From assembly GCA_937922805.1 (NCBI GenBank), contig CALAJV010000017.1, positions 1 through 64,000 on the forward strand: a stretch of 64,000 nucleotides of DNA, in the 5' to 3' direction. Positions 25,222 to 34,031 of the stretch are shown piece after piece. The DNA comes from an uncultured Acidimicrobiales bacterium (GTDB lineage Bacteria; Actinomycetota; Acidimicrobiia; Acidimicrobiales; SZUA-35). The notes under the pieces are model-generated. The model did no database searches. It was not told the DNA's origin and saw only the letters and a list, made by a program, of their open reading frames with translations. The translations under genes were made by a program, and so were the position numbers. Each line of letters starts with the position of its first letter. Position 1 is the stretch's first letter.

Positions 25222-26616
25222 TTAACCGGCTTGGCAAAGTAGGTTTGGATCGCCGTGATAGGCAAGCAGGCCACCGGAACCAAGACAGATCGGATGAGTT
25301 GAAGCTGCCGGTGTCGCGGTGGTTGGTTCAGAAGGATCGAGGCGATCTACTCCAGCTGATGCCAATGATCCGAAGAAACTAGGCGTTCCCGACTCAACCC
25401 GTTCGATCCGCCAGGTTTGTCCATCGCCGAGACCGGCCGCTTCCGCCGCTAGTTCGTAGGTGGCGTCCCGGTTGGCGATTCCGTCAATCAGACCGTTCTC
25501 AACCGCCTGCTGCTCGCCGTATATGAGAGCGCCAAGGTCTTTCTCTACATCAGCTTCAGGAATGTCACGCCCCTGGCTGACATGCGTCACGAATTCAGCG
25601 TAAGCATCATCGACGCCCTCCTGCAAGACACTTCGCTCCTCGTCAGTGATTTGCCGAAACGGGTTGCCGAAATCCTTGCTCCTACCGGCGGTAATGTACT
25701 CGACCGAAATTCCGTTCTCGGTTGTAACGCCACCACCTAAGATGCCTCCGTCTATGGCGGTGACGCCGTCGTAGTAATTAAACGGACCAAATATTACGCC
25801 AATGCTTCCGATGATTGTTCCGTGGTCGGCGTAGATCTCATCGGCGCCCGCCATGGAATAGACACCGCCCGAAGCGCTTAGCCCGGAGACGAATGCAACT
25901 ACCGGCTTACCGGTTGCTTCTTGATAGGCGGCAACACCATCGGCGATGGCCTTTGAACCGGTTACGGTCCCACCGGGCGAGTTGACGTCAAGGATAATGC
26001 CGTCAACGTCTTCGTCTTCGGCCAAGTCAGCCAGAACTTCTTTGATGGTGTATCCGTAGGTTTGATTGGTGACGGCGAAGAGTCCTCCACCGCCGCCTTG
26101 GTCCTCGGTAAGAATCACCCCCGACACGGGAACCATAGCCAAGGTGATGTCGGCATCGGATTCTCCGGCAACGGTTGTCCGAAACGAAGCGGAGTTTACG
26201 TCGCCGCCATCTCCAGCGCCGCCGGCTGCGGCACCAAGGCCAGCCAGGGTAGCTATGAGAAGAAAAGGGATGACGAAGAATCCTATGCCCAACACCACTA
26301 AGGCGGTAAGCGCCTTAACTGCCGTCCGCCCGATGGCAGCCCCCATCGATTCGCCTTGCACGAGACCCTTAATAGGAATTGGACCGTTGTACCACGCTGT
26401 CCCCGGCCCGCTGGTGGCGGGAGATGACTGTGCAGACGGCGGAGGCGGCGACGATGGCGCAGCAGGCTGACTTGGAACCGCAGGCTGGCCTGGAACCGCA
26501 GGCTGGCCTGGACTGGCGGAAGCAGCAGGTTGGTAGGGGCTTTGCGGCTCGGGTGGAACCTGCCTCCCAGCGGACTGTTCGAATGGCGGTTGTGAGTCGG
26601 GCCCCATCGGTTCCAT
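25222..26616 (-). CDS. sppA: S49-family signal peptide peptidase (SppA-like)
   Basis: 464 residues from an ATG at 26616 placed 7 nt after a TAGTTT box; the open frame continues upstream without protease character. The first 75 residues are Pro/Gln-rich and include a PGQPAV repeat, then a membrane helix (about 100-130). The protease domain has LDVNSPGGTV, S249 in the SASGG motif as nucleophile and K314 (GRSKDFGNPFR) as general base. This is the short, single-domain SppA type. It degrades signal peptides in the membrane. A glycine-rich insertion (about 288-300) separates Ser and Lys further than in the Bacillus enzyme. Likely transcribed alone, downstream of the EamA gene. Confidence 0.9.
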   Translation of the reverse strand: MEPMGPDSQPPFEQSAGRQVPPEPQSPYQPAASASPGQPAVPGQPAVPSQPAAPSSPPPPSAQSSPATSGPGTAWYNGPIPIKGLVQGESMGAAIGRTAVKALTALVVLGIGFFVIPFLLIATLAGLGAAAGGAGDGGDVNSASFRTTVAGESDADITLAMVPVSGVILTEDQGGGGGLFAVTNQTYGYTIKEVLADLAEDEDVDGIILDVNSPGGTVTGSKAIADGVAAYQEATGKPVVAFVSGLSASGGVYSMAGADEIYADHGTIIGSIGVIFGPFNYYDGVTAIDGGILGGGVTTENGISVEYITAGRSKDFGNPFRQITDEERSVLQEGVDDAYAEFVTHVSQGRDIPEADVEKDLGALIYGEQQAVENGLIDGIANRDATYELAAEAAGLGDGQTWRIERVESGTPSFFGSLASAGVDRLDPSEPTTATPAASTHPICLGSGGLLAYHGDPNLLCQAG

Positions 26617-26623
26617 AGAGTCC

Positions 26624-26629
26624 AAACTA
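26624..26629 (-). promoter_or_regulatory. -10 box TAGTTT of the SppA gene
   Basis: On the minus strand TAGTTT is followed by 7 nt and ATG at 26616, the same spacing as the other leaderless starts. Confidence 0.55.
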
Positions 26630-26687
26630 GCGGCAAATTGGGGCCTACTGCATTCGGATTGGGCTGGGTTCAGTGTTTCGTCACGGC

Positions 26688-27593
26688 CTAACGTCTTGGC
26701 GGAAGTCGGATTACTGCACCTACCGCCCACAGAACCACAAGACCCCCTCCAACTTGGGCCAGAGTAATTGGTTCGTCGTGCACCGGCCACGCCAACCCGA
26801 CAGCGGTGATATTCATAGCCAGTAGATAGAGCGATGAGCGAGCCGCTTCGACGAACCCGTGAACCCAACTCATAAGCACATGACCGAAGACGCCAGTCAG
26901 GTAGGCCAGCACACCGAGCCAGAAAAGATCGGTCCGATCAAGCTCACCGAAGTCAGCTGGCTCTACCAAAACAAGAGCTGGGGGAATTGCAGCGATGAAC
27001 GACCAGACGTTTATCGCTGCCATCCATTCGAATGGGTCGACATCAAAGGAGGAGCGAGCAACCCGAGTCAACACGAAATACACGGTGAACATCACCATCG
27101 CCAGGAACGCGAGAACCAAGCCCAGGATCGACGTCCGCAGTTCGCTTCCTGCTCCCAAAATCACGCCTGAAGCACCAATGATTCCAAGCATCGTCCATCC
27201 AACATGTTTCAATGTCGGTCGTTCCCCGAACATCGGACCGGCAACCAGCAACAATAACGCCGGCTGGATTGCGACCGTTACCGACAAAACAGCAATGGTT
27301 GCCTCTTGCACCGTTGCGAAAACGAAAATCAGATTCACCCCGAAAGCCAAGCCTGGCAACGCCGCCCGCTTAAAGGTGTCAAGCGAGACTCGGCGTTTGC
27401 GAAAGGCGACAAGGGCGAACAACAGCGGAACTGAAATCCCAAACCTGAACATCGCCCCGATAACAGGGTTGACGGTTATCAGCTTGGCAATTACCGGGCC
27501 AGCACCCCACACCACCACTACCACAGCTAGGGCCACGAGCGGAAGGCGAGACGTTTCGTCGGGAGCCTTCGAATGGGCGTCGATTGTGGTCAC
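26688..27593 (-). CDS. EamA-family (drug/metabolite) transporter
   Basis: 301 residues from a GTG at 27593. It contains about ten hydrophobic helices and two EamA repeats, the second starting near residue 160. Helix 1 carries VVVVWGAGPVIAKL and the glycine/proline pattern of the family. These inner-membrane carriers usually export amino acids, metabolites or drugs; the substrate cannot be read here. A TACAGT box 8 nt before the GTG suggests a leaderless start. It is divergent from the thioesterase gene at 27717. Confidence 0.88.
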   Translation of the reverse strand: MTTIDAHSKAPDETSRLPLVALAVVVVVWGAGPVIAKLITVNPVIGAMFRFGISVPLLFALVAFRKRRVSLDTFKRAALPGLAFGVNLIFVFATVQEATIAVLSVTVAIQPALLLLVAGPMFGERPTLKHVGWTMLGIIGASGVILGAGSELRTSILGLVLAFLAMVMFTVYFVLTRVARSSFDVDPFEWMAAINVWSFIAAIPPALVLVEPADFGELDRTDLFWLGVLAYLTGVFGHVLMSWVHGFVEAARSSLYLLAMNITAVGLAWPVHDEPITLAQVGGGLVVLWAVGAVIRLPPRR

Positions 27594-27716
27594 CTACGTC
27601 GACTGTATAGCCGAGCCTACGTAATTGTAAAAACGGTTGAGAAATGGGTGAGCTAAATGCTCCGCCCGTCGACCCAGCTACGCCTAAAACGAGCGAAGCA
27701 GATACTGTTCGAGGTA

Positions 27717-28553
27717 ATGAGCAACTACTATTTCGCTACCACCGTTGACGGCTGGACCCCTGAACCTCTAGCCCACGCCCCGTGGGCTGAAGATATGTTG
27801 CATGGTCGGCTAATAGGCGGGCTAGCGGCTCGTTCGCTTGAGAACGAGTTCGGGGAGCCCGGTTGGCGGATCGCTCGACTCACCGTCGACCTTTTCCGGC
27901 CGGCCGCAATGGCTCCAGTCCAAGTTGCGACCACCACAATCAGATCTGGACGGAAGGTAAAGCTAGCCGACGCCGTGATTACCTGTGAAGGTCATGAAGT
28001 TGGTCGAGTCACGGCGCTTCTACTTACCGAGGGGCAAGAACCCCCGGGCACGATCTGGCGGCCAACGCCAAGCCAGTGGCCCGATCCAGAATCAATGAAA
28101 AATCTGGACAACGCAACCGAACCGTCCGATGAAGCGGGCTGGATTTTTCGAACGGTCGAAGGGGGTATGGGCACCGGAAAGCAAAGTCGAGTCTGGACAA
28201 ACGACACGCTGTGTTTGGTCGATGATGAACCAATGAGCCCAATTGTTCGGGCCGCAATATCGGGAGACATTGCATGCCCGCTCGCCAACAGCGGGACAGA
28301 GGGACTGTTCTATATCAACGCTGACTACACCATGATGCTCGGCCGCTATCCGCAAGGCGACTGGATCGGCATCGAAGTCAACCAACAAATAGAAGCTGAC
28401 GGAATCTCGATGGCGTCAGCCACATTGGTTGATCAGCTCGGTCCATTCGCTACCAGTTCAGGGGTATCACTGACTCGGCCTCCATTGGCGCTGCCACCCC
28501 AACCGGAGACAGAACCTACTCACCCGGTGGAACCTACTACTAACAGTCAGTAG
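27717..28553 (+). CDS. Acyl-CoA thioesterase family protein (double hotdog)
   Basis: 278 residues from an ATG at 27717; the frame extends upstream but MSNYYFATTVDG is the usual family beginning, and a TACTGT box lies 8 nt before it. The first hotdog half includes HGRLIGGLAARSLE and RLTVDLFRPA. The second half carries GLFYINADYTMMLGRYPQGDWIGIEVNQQ and VDQLGPFATSSGVSL, resembling the TesB-like 4HBT_3 family that hydrolyses acyl-CoA. It ends in a short Pro/Glu/Thr tail. Its stop codon directly abuts that of the convergent metallopeptidase. Confidence 0.85.
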   Translation: MSNYYFATTVDGWTPEPLAHAPWAEDMLHGRLIGGLAARSLENEFGEPGWRIARLTVDLFRPAAMAPVQVATTTIRSGRKVKLADAVITCEGHEVGRVTALLLTEGQEPPGTIWRPTPSQWPDPESMKNLDNATEPSDEAGWIFRTVEGGMGTGKQSRVWTNDTLCLVDDEPMSPIVRAAISGDIACPLANSGTEGLFYINADYTMMLGRYPQGDWIGIEVNQQIEADGISMASATLVDQLGPFATSSGVSLTRPPLALPPQPETEPTHPVEPTTNSQ

Positions 28554-29882
28554 TTATCCGAGGGCACAGGCCCCTATCCCTTCGATGGTTCCAAGCCGGA
28601 GACTGGCCACAAGTTCGAACACCAGTCCGGGGTTGTCGAGCAAATCATCAGACGAGCTGTAGGTTTGGATCGATTCGTCCAGATCTCCAGGTGACAGGTC
28701 GCCACCGATCGGGCCTTCTTCGTCTGATGAGTTCAGCAACCAATGCAACCACGACCCGACCAGGCACGCTCGCTGCAAGCTAGCTCCTTCACCGGTTGTT
28801 GCCTCGCCTTCCAATTCTTGCACCGCCTCGCCATAGGCTCGGGCGTACGCGGTCCCTATCGCATTGTCCCCAACCGAGTCGTACAGCTCCCGAAGTTCGC
28901 GACGAGACGGCAGCTCAACAACAGACTCAAGAGGCTCGACTGTTAGGGTCGAAAAGTACTCCCGGGTTTCTTGTTCCAACTCATCGTTGGCTTCGGCGAA
29001 CTTAACGTTGCCGCCACTACTTTGGTCTTCGTCATCAAAGAACGGGATTTGAGTGATTGTTGGCGGCGACTCATCAAAGGCGGCACAAAACGAAACGCCT
29101 CGATCGTAGCCATCTTGCGTAGCCCTTATTCGATCAAACCCGTTGCCGTGAGCGTCCTCATTGTCGGCAGAAGTTCCTAGCTCGTCTCGCGTTTCAAGGG
29201 TGGACAAGATGGCAAGGTCTCTCGCCTCGGCCTCGACAAAGGGCTCAACCTGGTTGTCTTCAGCCCAAGCGATGTAGGCACCGGTATAACAATCGGCCTG
29301 TTGCTCAGCGATGATGGCTGACTGGTCGAACCGGCTCAACTGATACTGGATTATGTGGCCCCATTCGTGAGCCAGCAGAATAGCTGGACCAACTGACCCA
29401 TATTGGTCGACCAATTCGGGTATGTACGATTCATCATCGACTACGAGCGTGATGCCCTCATCACAGATGGCTACATAGGCGTTGTCGGCGACGCTGTCAC
29501 CGGTTAGCTCTTCGACATCACCATCGAACTCGCATCCGACGAACAACCCGTTCTCTATCTCCGACCGCAAGAAAAAACGAGACCTATCAAACTGCTGGTA
29601 CTCAAGGTCGATTTCGGATGCTTCCTCAGACCAAAAAAGTTCGACATCGTCGACCAAGGCGACAAACTCGACCTCTCCGGCGTCAGGCCATTGCCTATCA
29701 CTTCGTTCAGATGATGCCCGGCTCGAACCATCACTTTGACGGTCGAACTCGTCGGCCTCATCGCCAACCAACGATGCGCATCCGACAGCGACGAACGCAA
29801 TCACCACGAGCCAAGCCACTAGCAACCGAGGCACTAGTAACGTAGTCGTCGATTCGACGGACAAGAGGCGGTGACGTGACAC
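28554..29882 (-). CDS. Lipid-anchored neutral zinc metallopeptidase
   Basis: 442 residues from a GTG at 29882. Lipobox VAVGC (C35). The peptidase core has H172-E-W-G-H176 as zinc ligands and catalytic base, and E193 (AEQQADCYTG) as third ligand, matching the putative neutral zinc metallopeptidase family (YpfJ-like). The C-terminal half (about 230-442) is acidic and helical, larger than in the usual family member, which is about 290 residues. It would act outside the membrane. A TAGAGT box 7 nt before the GTG supports that start. Confidence 0.87.
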   Translation of the reverse strand: MSRHRLLSVESTTTLLVPRLLVAWLVVIAFVAVGCASLVGDEADEFDRQSDGSSRASSERSDRQWPDAGEVEFVALVDDVELFWSEEASEIDLEYQQFDRSRFFLRSEIENGLFVGCEFDGDVEELTGDSVADNAYVAICDEGITLVVDDESYIPELVDQYGSVGPAILLAHEWGHIIQYQLSRFDQSAIIAEQQADCYTGAYIAWAEDNQVEPFVEAEARDLAILSTLETRDELGTSADNEDAHGNGFDRIRATQDGYDRGVSFCAAFDESPPTITQIPFFDDEDQSSGGNVKFAEANDELEQETREYFSTLTVEPLESVVELPSRRELRELYDSVGDNAIGTAYARAYGEAVQELEGEATTGEGASLQRACLVGSWLHWLLNSSDEEGPIGGDLSPGDLDESIQTYSSSDDLLDNPGLVFELVASLRLGTIEGIGACALG

Positions 29883-29889
29883 AGTTTGA

Positions 29890-29895
29890 ACTCTA
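29890..29895 (-). promoter_or_regulatory. -10 box TAGAGT of the metallopeptidase gene
   Basis: On the minus strand TAGAGT, 7 nt, GTG at 29882. No ribosome-binding site is visible. Confidence 0.55.
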
Positions 29896-29991
29896 TCCAG
29901 TCTGGCTGAGACGCAACTGGCACACGAAAAGCATCAAAATAGTCGAAAAATTGTATTGCTATGACCGGGCCGAGTTGCAAGACTTTGAACC

Positions 29992-31884
29992 GTGGCAACA
30001 GATCTGCGGACGCCAGGACAACCCGAGCGAAAATCTACCGACGATCCAGACGTCGGTGGCGGCGCAAACGGCCAACAAAGCCAAGAGTCAGATGAACCTC
30101 ACCGGTTAGGGTTTAGGCCGAAGGCCAGGATGACTCGCTGGTTCGATCCATTGGTACTGATACCGATTAGCTACGAGATCTGGAAGAACCGAAAACTAGA
30201 GCCTCAACGCGAAAGTCAACCAACCCAACCAGAGCGTGTCGTCGACTATTCAGATGTTGAGGACGACTTCTGGTTTGACTACGTATCAGACCTGGGCGAT
30301 GCCTTTGACCCAACGATGGCTATCGCCTGGCTTGTTGGGCGTCAAGGGTTGAACAAAGCCGACATCGATCCAGAAACGGTGATTGACCCCGAGTTCGGAC
30401 TACCTGATGATATTCCGATACCTCCAGAGAGCATGGTTCCCGACTACCTGCCTCGAGGTCAGCTGTTGGTCTTTGGGGGCGATGAGGTTTATCCCAGTGG
30501 GTCTCGGCGACGATACGCCAATCAGCTTGTCGGACCGTACGACAAAGGTTGGGAGAACGGCGGCGAGCCGTCCGATGTGCTCGCTATCCCGGCCAATCAT
30601 GACTGGTATGGGGGCTTAGCTCCGTTCGCTGAAGTCTTCTGCCAAGCCAAACCAATTGGCGGGTGGCAAACTCGACAACGGGCTACGTGGTGGGCCGGCG
30701 AACTGGCCCACGGCTGGTGGTTGTGGGGAATCGACCCGGCACTAGACGGAACCATCAACGATGCCCAGCGAACCTACTTCTCGGCCGTTGCCGACGCTAT
30801 GCCTGACGATGCTCGACTTGCGGTGTGCGTGCCCACCCCACTTTGGCGGCTTCGACAGAAAGGCTCAACCGACCTTGATGTCTTAGCTCAACTGTTCGAC
30901 AGGTTTGACTTACGACCGGAAGTGTTTCTTTCTGGCGACTACCACGTTTCAGCCCTTCATCGTCGAGACCTTCCCGGCGATCAGATTGAGTGGCACTTGA
31001 CCGGCGGTGGCGGGGGCTCATTCCAGCACCCAGTCCACAACCTTGACCGGGTACTACCGTCGCCTGAAAGCGATCTTCCCGACCCAGAAGTGGCCGACCC
31101 AGCACCATTTCACCTCATCTCAAACTGGCCGTCGATGTATGAGAGTCGAGAGAATACAGCCGGGTGGTGGGACCTGGTCTTCGACCGCGGCGCGTACTCT
31201 TTAATTGCATTTCTCACCGTGGTTCAACTTGGCGTAATGCGTATCGCTGGATCGAACCGTCGAGGCCCGACCGAGAACAACCGATCTGTAATCGAAACCT
31301 TGGTGGATCTCGTTTGGCCAGTCGGACTGCTTGCCAGTATCGGAATAGTGGTCGTTGCCGTCTTCGCTTTGGCCAAGTCAAACAGTTCAGCACCTACTGC
31401 GACCATGCGGGCACGTTCGGTCGGATTGACTCACGGTTTAGCTCAGGCTGCGGTCCTCACCGCTACTGGCCTTGCGTCAAACCTCGCGACCAGAATCACA
31501 ACCGTTGACCTTGTGGGCTTGACCGAGCAACTGGTGGCGTGGGCGACCCTCTTTGCCGTATCCGCGATCGGATCTGTCGCAGTGATCATCGTCCTTGGTA
31601 TCTATCTCCGTATCTCAAATCAGTTTTTCAAGATGCACGACAACGAGGCGTACTCGGCCAAGAGTTCTGGCGACAATCGACACTTTGCTCGATTCAGAAT
31701 TACTCCTGACGGCACATTGACCTGCTACATCGTTGCGGTAACGAAGACCGGCACCGGGTGGGCTCAGGCTCTCCGTTCAAATGGACAATTGCCTCCGCAG
31801 TCGACCTCGGCGCCACGCCTACTCGACGTCCGGTTTAAGACCAATCCAAACCCATCTGCTGACGCCCGTAACCAACCGGCTTGA
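29992..31884 (+). CDS. Membrane-bound metallophosphoesterase-like protein
   Basis: 630 residues from a GTG at 29992; an ATG at 30130 (MTRWFDP) is an alternative start. Calcineurin-like phosphoesterase motifs appear in order: FGGDEVYPSG near residue 159, ANHDWYGG near 201 (the usual GNHD has Ala in place of Gly) and SGDYHVSALHR near 313. These bind two metal ions and hydrolyse phosphoesters. Residues about 395-545 hold four membrane helices, followed by a C-terminal domain of about 80 residues. The enzymatic substrate is unknown. The gene stands alone. Confidence 0.8.
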   Translation: MATDLRTPGQPERKSTDDPDVGGGANGQQSQESDEPHRLGFRPKARMTRWFDPLVLIPISYEIWKNRKLEPQRESQPTQPERVVDYSDVEDDFWFDYVSDLGDAFDPTMAIAWLVGRQGLNKADIDPETVIDPEFGLPDDIPIPPESMVPDYLPRGQLLVFGGDEVYPSGSRRRYANQLVGPYDKGWENGGEPSDVLAIPANHDWYGGLAPFAEVFCQAKPIGGWQTRQRATWWAGELAHGWWLWGIDPALDGTINDAQRTYFSAVADAMPDDARLAVCVPTPLWRLRQKGSTDLDVLAQLFDRFDLRPEVFLSGDYHVSALHRRDLPGDQIEWHLTGGGGGSFQHPVHNLDRVLPSPESDLPDPEVADPAPFHLISNWPSMYESRENTAGWWDLVFDRGAYSLIAFLTVVQLGVMRIAGSNRRGPTENNRSVIETLVDLVWPVGLLASIGIVVVAVFALAKSNSSAPTATMRARSVGLTHGLAQAAVLTATGLASNLATRITTVDLVGLTEQLVAWATLFAVSAIGSVAVIIVLGIYLRISNQFFKMHDNEAYSAKSSGDNRHFARFRITPDGTLTCYIVAVTKTGTGWAQALRSNGQLPPQSTSAPRLLDVRFKTNPNPSADARNQPA

Positions 31885-32120
31885 TGGTCGCTTGAGCGCC
31901 GACAAAGCCCACACGCAACAACATGATGCCAGTCGCTACATCATCATTCGTACCGCTAGTTGCACTTCGGCCACACCGTAAGAGAGACGTTGATTCTCAT
32001 TCGGCGAGTCAAAGTACCGCCTCAAACTCCACCTAAAACAGCCAATCAGATGGCAACAAATAGTTCTTCGCGATACAAAAGTGAGACACCATCTCAGTTG
32101 ATGCAGGACGCTGCTAGGGG

Positions 32121-32151
32121 TTGACAACAACCTGCACTTCGCGACTAGGGT
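32121..32151 (+). promoter_or_regulatory. Promoter TTGACA-N19-TAGGGT for the candidate small RNA
   Basis: A perfect -35 TTGACA at 32121-32126 and a TAGGGT -10 at 32146-32151, separated by 19 nt. It has the clearest -35 box I saw in the window. No convincing gene starts downstream on this strand. Confidence 0.6.
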
Positions 32152-32157
32152 GATTCT

Positions 32158-32440
32158 TGTTGTAGGACGTACTTGTGGGTCGTACAACCTCACCCGCCGA
32201 CAAGGAGGTCAAAGACCTTACACAATTCCCTCAAGCTCTTGGCATTGGGAAACTTGCCGTTTATCACGAGTGAGCAGTGACGCTGTGACAGTAAATGAGC
32301 AGTGCTCGCACCAATCTCTATCATCAATCCTCCCCCATTCTCTCGAACCGTAACGCCGAAGGCGTTCCCGTAGAATGACAGCGAGCCGATTTGATGTTAG
32401 GTACTAAACCCGGACCCGGTGAGGGACCGGGTTTAGTAGT
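32158..32440 (+). ncRNA. Candidate structured small RNA
   Basis: About 280 nt between the promoter at 32121 and a hairpin terminator at 32402. It starts with a hairpin (32159-32188; GTTGTA pairs with TACAAC, then GAC with GTC). At 32202-32209 is a perfect Shine-Dalgarno AAGGAGGT with no start codon in the following 20 nt; it is partly folded into the hairpin AGGTC-AAA-GACCT (32206-32218). A further hairpin AACGCC/GGCGTT lies near 32352. Open frames here have no protein character. I do not recognise it as RNase P, tmRNA, SRP, 6S or a known riboswitch. Confidence 0.4.
32402..32438 (+). terminator. Terminator hairpin
   Basis: A perfect 12-bp stem (32402-32413 and 32427-32438) with a 13-nt loop, followed by GTTTTC. 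It lies between the candidate small RNA and the stop of the convergent MFS gene, so it probably serves both strands. Confidence 0.75.
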
Positions 32441-32442
32441 TT

Positions 32443-33717
32443 TCAGGGGTTTTCAAGGCTGTCGAGTTCTCCGTATTCGGGTCCGGGAACCAGACGGATA
32501 GATAGCGCCATGGCCAAGGCCACGAAGGCGCCGAACAACAGAACAACCGACAGCGAGCTAGCTTCGACCGCCGGGCCGGAAAAGAAGTTGTTGATGGGGA
32601 TGACACCGCCGAAGCACACCATCCATAGCGCCATGATCCGGCCTCGTATGACATCAGCTAGGTGGAGCTGCATGAACGTCGTCAGCGCCGTCGGCATCGT
32701 GAAGTAAAACATGCCAAGTAAAAACATGACAAAGAAGGCAACGTCGATCGTTCTCACCATCGACAATGCGGCTAAGCATACGGCAAAGCCGGTCAGCGCC
32801 GATCGGACAACAGTCTCTGAGGTAAGCGAACGCAAGACCGTGCTAACGCTGGCGGCTCCAACTACCGCTCCTAATCCGAAGCATCCGTACAAGATGCCGT
32901 ACTGGGTACTCCTGGCGTCAACTCCTAGGTTTAGCTCGGCGATCACTGGCATCAGTCCGATAAACGGGAGGCAACACAGAGCGAAGGTAGCCATGATTAT
33001 CAATGGCCGACGGATTTGTTCTGCCCGCCGAGCGATCTGCATTCCCGACACCAGGCGGCGCCCGGCCGAACCAACCGCTTTGACCTGGTCTGGCAGCTCG
33101 ACCACAAACAACGCAGCAATAATTGCGATATAGGTGATCCCGTTGATCGTGAAAACCAACGAGACGCTGAACTGCGACGCCATCCACGCCCCGATTGCAG
33201 GGCCAACGACCCGGCTGCCGTTCATTTGAGCTGAGTTGATCGAAATCGCCTTGGGCAGATTTTCGCGTCCAACCAACGTCGGCAATACTGCCGCGAACGC
33301 CGGCCCAAAGAACGCTTGCGACAGCCCAGTCAGAAACACGACGCCCAATAAGGTGTTTTGACCAATGTCATTGTCGAGCACCATCCAAGCCAAGATCAAC
33401 GCCCAAACCGCTTGCCAAAGCTGAGTGCCAATTAGCAACTTCCGGCGATCGATGCTGTCGGCAACGGTTCCGCCCACTACCGCCAGAAGCAGCATTGGAA
33501 GAAACTGAGCAAAAATCACTCGGGTGGTAAACGTAGGACTTTCGGTTAGTTCCCACGCCAGGACACCCAGAACCACCTGTTGCATCCATCGACCGACGTT
33601 CGAAATGAATGAAGCCACCAACACCACACCGAATTGGCTTTTGGTAAATAGAGTCCAGAAGTCGACCGGTTGCGGGCTGTCCGGTTGCGGGGTATCGACG
33701 GGGGCGGCTTCGGACAC
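32443..33717 (-). CDS. MFS transporter (EntS-like exporter family)
   Basis: 424 residues from a GTG at 33717 (MSEAAPVDTPQ); the frame is open further upstream but that stretch covers a separate small gene's 3' side and lacks transporter features. Twelve membrane helices are expected. Motifs: GRWMQQVVLGVLAWELT near the first helices and VGGTVADSIDRRKLLIG (motif A) in loop 2-3. The pattern matches the MFS_3 group that exports siderophores and related molecules. It is last in an operon with a small membrane protein and two amine dehydrogenases, so it may move a methylated compound (inference). Confidence 0.85.
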   Translation of the reverse strand: MSEAAPVDTPQPDSPQPVDFWTLFTKSQFGVVLVASFISNVGRWMQQVVLGVLAWELTESPTFTTRVIFAQFLPMLLLAVVGGTVADSIDRRKLLIGTQLWQAVWALILAWMVLDNDIGQNTLLGVVFLTGLSQAFFGPAFAAVLPTLVGRENLPKAISINSAQMNGSRVVGPAIGAWMASQFSVSLVFTINGITYIAIIAALFVVELPDQVKAVGSAGRRLVSGMQIARRAEQIRRPLIIMATFALCCLPFIGLMPVIAELNLGVDARSTQYGILYGCFGLGAVVGAASVSTVLRSLTSETVVRSALTGFAVCLAALSMVRTIDVAFFVMFLLGMFYFTMPTALTTFMQLHLADVIRGRIMALWMVCFGGVIPINNFFSGPAVEASSLSVVLLFGAFVALAMALSIRLVPGPEYGELDSLENP

Positions 33718-33761
33718 TTCTCTAAGTGTGCCACGTTCAGAAGCTTTTGGATCACCCGCCC

Positions 33762-34022
33762 CTACGCGGTCGTCACAGCCCAGACCAAGAAAACGGTGAC
33801 AAACGCACCCGCAACCATCAGCAGTTTCATCAATGCCGATAACGGCAGGGCCGCTCGTAGATTTCTTAAGGCAATAAACCCGAAGAACAGAATGACTAGT
33901 ACTGCCACTGTGGCGGCGAACAGGTAATCGGTCCACGTTCTAGATTCGGGAGCGGTGCTGACACCGTTAACCGTGATGTCAAGCACTGCTCCAGTCACTG
34001 TTGAAACGCTGGCTGTTCCCAC
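33762..34022 (-). CDS. Small membrane protein
   Basis: 86 residues from a GTG. Two hydrophobic helices (about 32-51 and 63-83) flank a basic loop (LRNLRAALPLSALMK). It lies 9 bp after the dehydrogenase at 34032 and 44 bp before the MFS gene, all on one strand, so it is likely co-transcribed. Length, composition and position argue for a real gene. No family recognised. Confidence 0.6.
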   Translation of the reverse strand: MGTASVSTVTGAVLDITVNGVSTAPESRTWTDYLFAATVAVLVILFFGFIALRNLRAALPLSALMKLLMVAGAFVTVFLVWAVTTA

Positions 34023-34031
34023 TATTAGCGC

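Noticed and set aside
29876..30109. Small gene upstream of the metallophosphoesterase
   Set aside because: The frame has no protein-like composition, no ribosome site, and overlaps the promoter of the divergent metallopeptidase and the start of the larger gene.
32158..32353. Protein gene inside the candidate small RNA
   Set aside because: The frame starting near 32150 lies at the promoter itself, has a shuffled composition, and the good ribosome site at 32202 has no start codon after it.
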